Source: Cellvibrionaceae bacterium (lineage in GTDB: Bacteria; Pseudomonadota; Gammaproteobacteria; Pseudomonadales; Cellvibrionaceae). From it: a stretch of DNA of 8,075 bases. The position numbers and the translations under genes are program-made. The notes below the pieces were generated by a model. The model ran no database searches. It was given only the letters and a program-made list of their open reading frames with translations, and was not told the DNA's origin. The stretch lies in the NCBI GenBank assembly GCA_030597965.1, contig JAUVQU010000105.1:1-8075 (forward strand), in the 5' to 3' direction. Of this stretch, positions 6,357 to 8,075 are shown in pieces. Numbering within the stretch: position 1 is the first letter of the stretch; every line of letters starts with the position of its first letter.

Positions 6357-7562
6357 AATGCGGGCTGGGTCTTCCAGCATATCTTTAATCGCCACCAAGA
6401 ACTGCACCGCATCTTTACCATCAACCAAACGATGATCGTAAGACAGTGCCAAGTACATCATGGGGAGGATAACCACTTCACCATTAACGGCCATTGGGCG
6501 CTCTTGAATCTTGTGCATACCCAGGATGGCGGTTTGTGGCGGGTTCAAAATAGGCGTCGACATTAGAGAACCGAATACACCACCATTGGTGATGGAGAAG
6601 GTGCCACCGGTCATTTCATCCATGGTCAACTTGCCGTCTTTCGCACGCATGCCGAAATCACGAATGGTATTTTCAACACCCGCTAGGCTCATGTTTTCCG
6701 CATCACGCAAAACAGGTACTACCAAACCTTTATCGGTTGAGACCGCAACACTCACGTCCTGATAACCGTGATAAACCACGTCATCACCATCCAAAGAAGC
6801 GTTAACCGCTGGAAAACGACGCAATGCCTCAACAGAAGCCTTCACGAAGAAGCCCATAAAGCCTAAACGCGTACCATTGTGTGACTTCTCGAACTGAGCT
6901 TTATATTTGTTGCGTAGCGCCATGATCGGGCCCATGTCCACTTCATTGAAAGTGGTCAGCATGGCAGTGCCAGTTGTGGTTTCCATCAAACGCTCTGCAA
7001 TACGCTTGCGCATGCGCGTCATTGGCACACGCTTTTCAATGCGCTCACCCTGAAGTTCAACTGGTGCAGATGCAGGAACAGAAGCAGCCGGTGCAGCACT
7101 AGGTGCTGGTGCCGCCGCAGGTACATTAGCCGCTGCAACGTCTTCTTTAGTGATACGACCGTCTTTACCTGTGCCGCTTACAGAAGCCAGATCAACACCA
7201 TTCTCTTCGGCCAACTTGCGGGCCGATGGACTTGCAATGACTTCACCCGTTGCAGAAGGGGCTGCAACTTCCGGGGCAACTTCTGCCGCTGGTGCGGCTA
7301 CGGAAGCACTTGCTCCCCCCTTGGCACCCGCTTCAAACCTGGCAATCACTTCGTTACTAAGAATGATTTCGCCTTCGCCTTTGACGATCTCAGACAACAC
7401 ACCGTCAACAGGTGCCACAACCTCCAGCACAACCTTGTCGGTTTCAATGTCCACAATCAGTTCGTCTCGGGAAACCGCGTCACCCGGCTGCTTGTGCCAG
7501 GTGGCGATGGTGCCGTCCTGTACTGACTCTGGAAAAGTAGGTGCTTTAATTTCAATAGTCAT
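6342..7562 (-). CDS. sucB: dihydrolipoyllysine-residue succinyltransferase (E2 of 2-oxoglutarate dehydrogenase)
   Basis: E2 core of the 2-oxoglutarate dehydrogenase complex; it transfers the succinyl group from lipoyl-lysine to CoA. The 406 residues have the normal layout. A single lipoyl domain spans about 2-77, with the lipoylated lysine K43 in ETDKVV. An Ala/Pro/Glu linker follows (about 80-108). The peripheral-subunit-binding domain is at about 110-144 (SPSARKLAEENGVD...DGRITKEDV). A second Ala/Pro linker covers about 145-168. The catalytic domain runs from about 175 to the end, with YDHRLVDG giving H377 and D381. Having one lipoyl domain and this catalytic sequence favours SucB over the pyruvate E2. 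The ATG at 7562 has AAGGA 10 bases upstream. It lies 78 bp after sucA and 75 bp before lpd, same direction. Short tandem repeats flank both ends of the gene. Confidence 0.98.
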   Translation of the reverse strand: MTIEIKAPTFPESVQDGTIATWHKQPGDAVSRDELIVDIETDKVVLEVVAPVDGVLSEIVKGEGEIILSNEVIARFEAGAKGGASASVAAPAAEVAPEVAAPSATGEVIASPSARKLAEENGVDLASVSGTGKDGRITKEDVAAANVPAAAPAPSAAPAASVPASAPVELQGERIEKRVPMTRMRKRIAERLMETTTGTAMLTTFNEVDMGPIMALRNKYKAQFEKSHNGTRLGFMGFFVKASVEALRRFPAVNASLDGDDVVYHGYQDVSVAVSTDKGLVVPVLRDAENMSLAGVENTIRDFGMRAKDGKLTMDEMTGGTFSITNGGVFGSLMSTPILNPPQTAILGMHKIQERPMAVNGEVVILPMMYLALSYDHRLVDGKDAVQFLVAIKDMLEDPARILLEL

Positions 7563-7572
7563 TTCTAATAGT

Positions 7573-7602
7573 TCCTTAGCTTTACGCCACTTAGCTTTAC
7601 GC
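7573..7602 (-). repeat. 15-bp-period direct repeat in the sucA-sucB spacer, reaching into the sucB ribosome site
   Basis: Two identical 13-bp copies of GCGTAAAGCTAAG (minus-strand reading) lie at 7590-7602 and 7575-7587, 15 bp apart. The downstream copy runs straight into GGA, making the AAGGA (7573-7577) that is the likely sucB Shine-Dalgarno, 10 bases before the ATG. The upstream copy ends in TGG instead and has no start codon after it. This suggests local duplication of the leader. Confidence 0.8.
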
Positions 7603-7640
7603 TAGTCAACTCACCTTCACAAAGGGTGAATATCTATCAA

Positions 7641-8075
7641 TTAATTGACCGTTAAGGCCTCATCGATGAATCGGTTTTGTTCTTCAATATGAATCGTCAT
7701 ATAACCCGCCGCAGGTGCCGCTGAGGCCTCACGACCCGCATAAGCTAACGCCAACTTAGGGTCCAAATTACGTAGCACACGGTGTATGTGGTGTTGGCTG
7801 CTGTACCAGGCTCCCTGGTTCATTGGTTCTTCCTGACACCAAACAACACTTTCAATGTTCTTGTACTTCGCCATTACAGCCATTAGCTCGTCTTCTGGGA
7901 ACGGATACAACTGCTCCAATCGAACCAAGGCAACGTCTTCCTGCTCACGTTCCATACGCGCTTCCAGCAGGTGGTAATAAACCTTACCGCTGCACAGCAC
8001 AACACGCTTAACCTTATCGGCTGGAACCAGATCATCACCCATGACATTCAGGAAAGTACCATTGGCTAACTCTTC
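7641..8075 (-). CDS. sucA: 2-oxoglutarate dehydrogenase E1 component, C-terminal part (cut by the window edge)
   Basis: Thiamine-diphosphate-dependent E1 decarboxylates 2-oxoglutarate and succinylates the lipoyl group of SucB. Only the last 144 codons are in the window; the frame is open to the right edge, beginning EELANGTFLNVMGDD. The ATG at 8042 is internal and not the start. Recognisable C-terminal landmarks are VVLCSGKVYYHLLEAR, RLEQLYPFPEDEL, the conserved WCQEEPMNQGAW, and YAGREASAAPAAGY, an Arg-Ala-Pro stretch typical of the regulatory nucleotide/acetyl-CoA site region in this family. It ends NRFIDEALTVN. These motifs distinguish it from pyruvate dehydrogenase E1. The thiamine-binding part lies outside the window. 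It is the first visible gene of the sucA-sucB-lpd run; the promoter is further right, out of view. Confidence 0.97.
   Translation of the reverse strand, partial: EELANGTFLNVMGDDLVPADKVKRVVLCSGKVYYHLLEARMEREQEDVALVRLEQLYPFPEDELMAVMAKYKNIESVVWCQEEPMNQGAWYSSQHHIHRVLRNLDPKLALAYAGREASAAPAAGYMTIHIEEQNRFIDEALTVN

Noticed and set aside
7150..7605. 151-residue plus-strand frame opposite sucB
   Set aside because: It mirrors the Ala/Pro-rich linker and lipoyl region of sucB, giving low-complexity Ser/Thr/Ala sequence; it is not a real gene.
7611..7630. Hairpin TCACC/GGTGA just after sucA as a terminator
   Set aside because: The stem is only 5 bp with a 9-base loop and no U-tract, and sucB follows in the same operon; probably chance.
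1..8075. Mobile element, phage, CRISPR or defence system
   Set aside because: No transposase, integrase, repeat-spacer array, tRNA junction or toxin-like gene was seen; apart from the lipid pair the window is core metabolism.

Overview
The window looks like chromosome of a gammaproteobacterium, probably a marine oil- or lipid-storing member of the Oceanospirillales/Pseudomonadales. This is inferred from the gene order sucA-sucB-lpd-sucC-sucD, with lpd between sucB and sucC as in Pseudomonas relatives, from moderate GC content, and from a bacterial wax ester synthase/diacylglycerol acyltransferase (WS/DGAT) gene next door. I cannot place it to genus without a database.

Left part (1-2355, + strand): a two-gene lipid cluster. 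An HSL-type alpha/beta hydrolase, probably cut at its N-terminus by the window edge, is followed after 21 bp by a WS/DGAT gene. The WS/DGAT gene is split by a +1 frame change. Its N-terminal acyltransferase domain with HHxxxDG is in one frame and its C-terminal domain is in another. The break coincides best with a run of eight A at 1542-1549. It is either a real pseudogene, a sequencing or assembly error, or less likely a gene rescued by slippage.

Middle (2356-2558): the convergence zone. It has one symmetric, bidirectional terminator (2390-2419) and a second terminator just after sucD (2524-2547). No gene is visible there.

Right part (2559-8075, - strand): TCA-cycle genes, transcribed right to left. 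They are the 3' end of sucA (2-oxoglutarate dehydrogenase E1), sucB (E2), lpd (E3), then sucC and sucD (succinyl-CoA synthetase beta and alpha). Together they convert 2-oxoglutarate to succinyl-CoA and then to succinate with NADH and ATP/GTP formation. A 15-bp-stem hairpin after lpd and a 222-bp gap before sucC suggest that sucCD is at least partly a separate transcription unit.

The core enzymes look intact and ordinary, with all expected active-site residues present. I see no phage, transposon, CRISPR, tRNA or defence system, and no clearly new system. The points worth a second look are the WS/DGAT frame break, two short tandem duplications in the sucA-sucB and sucB-lpd spacers (one copies the end of the sucB coding sequence with its stop codon), the terminator inside the suc cluster, and an unusual oxyanion-hole motif in the hydrolase.
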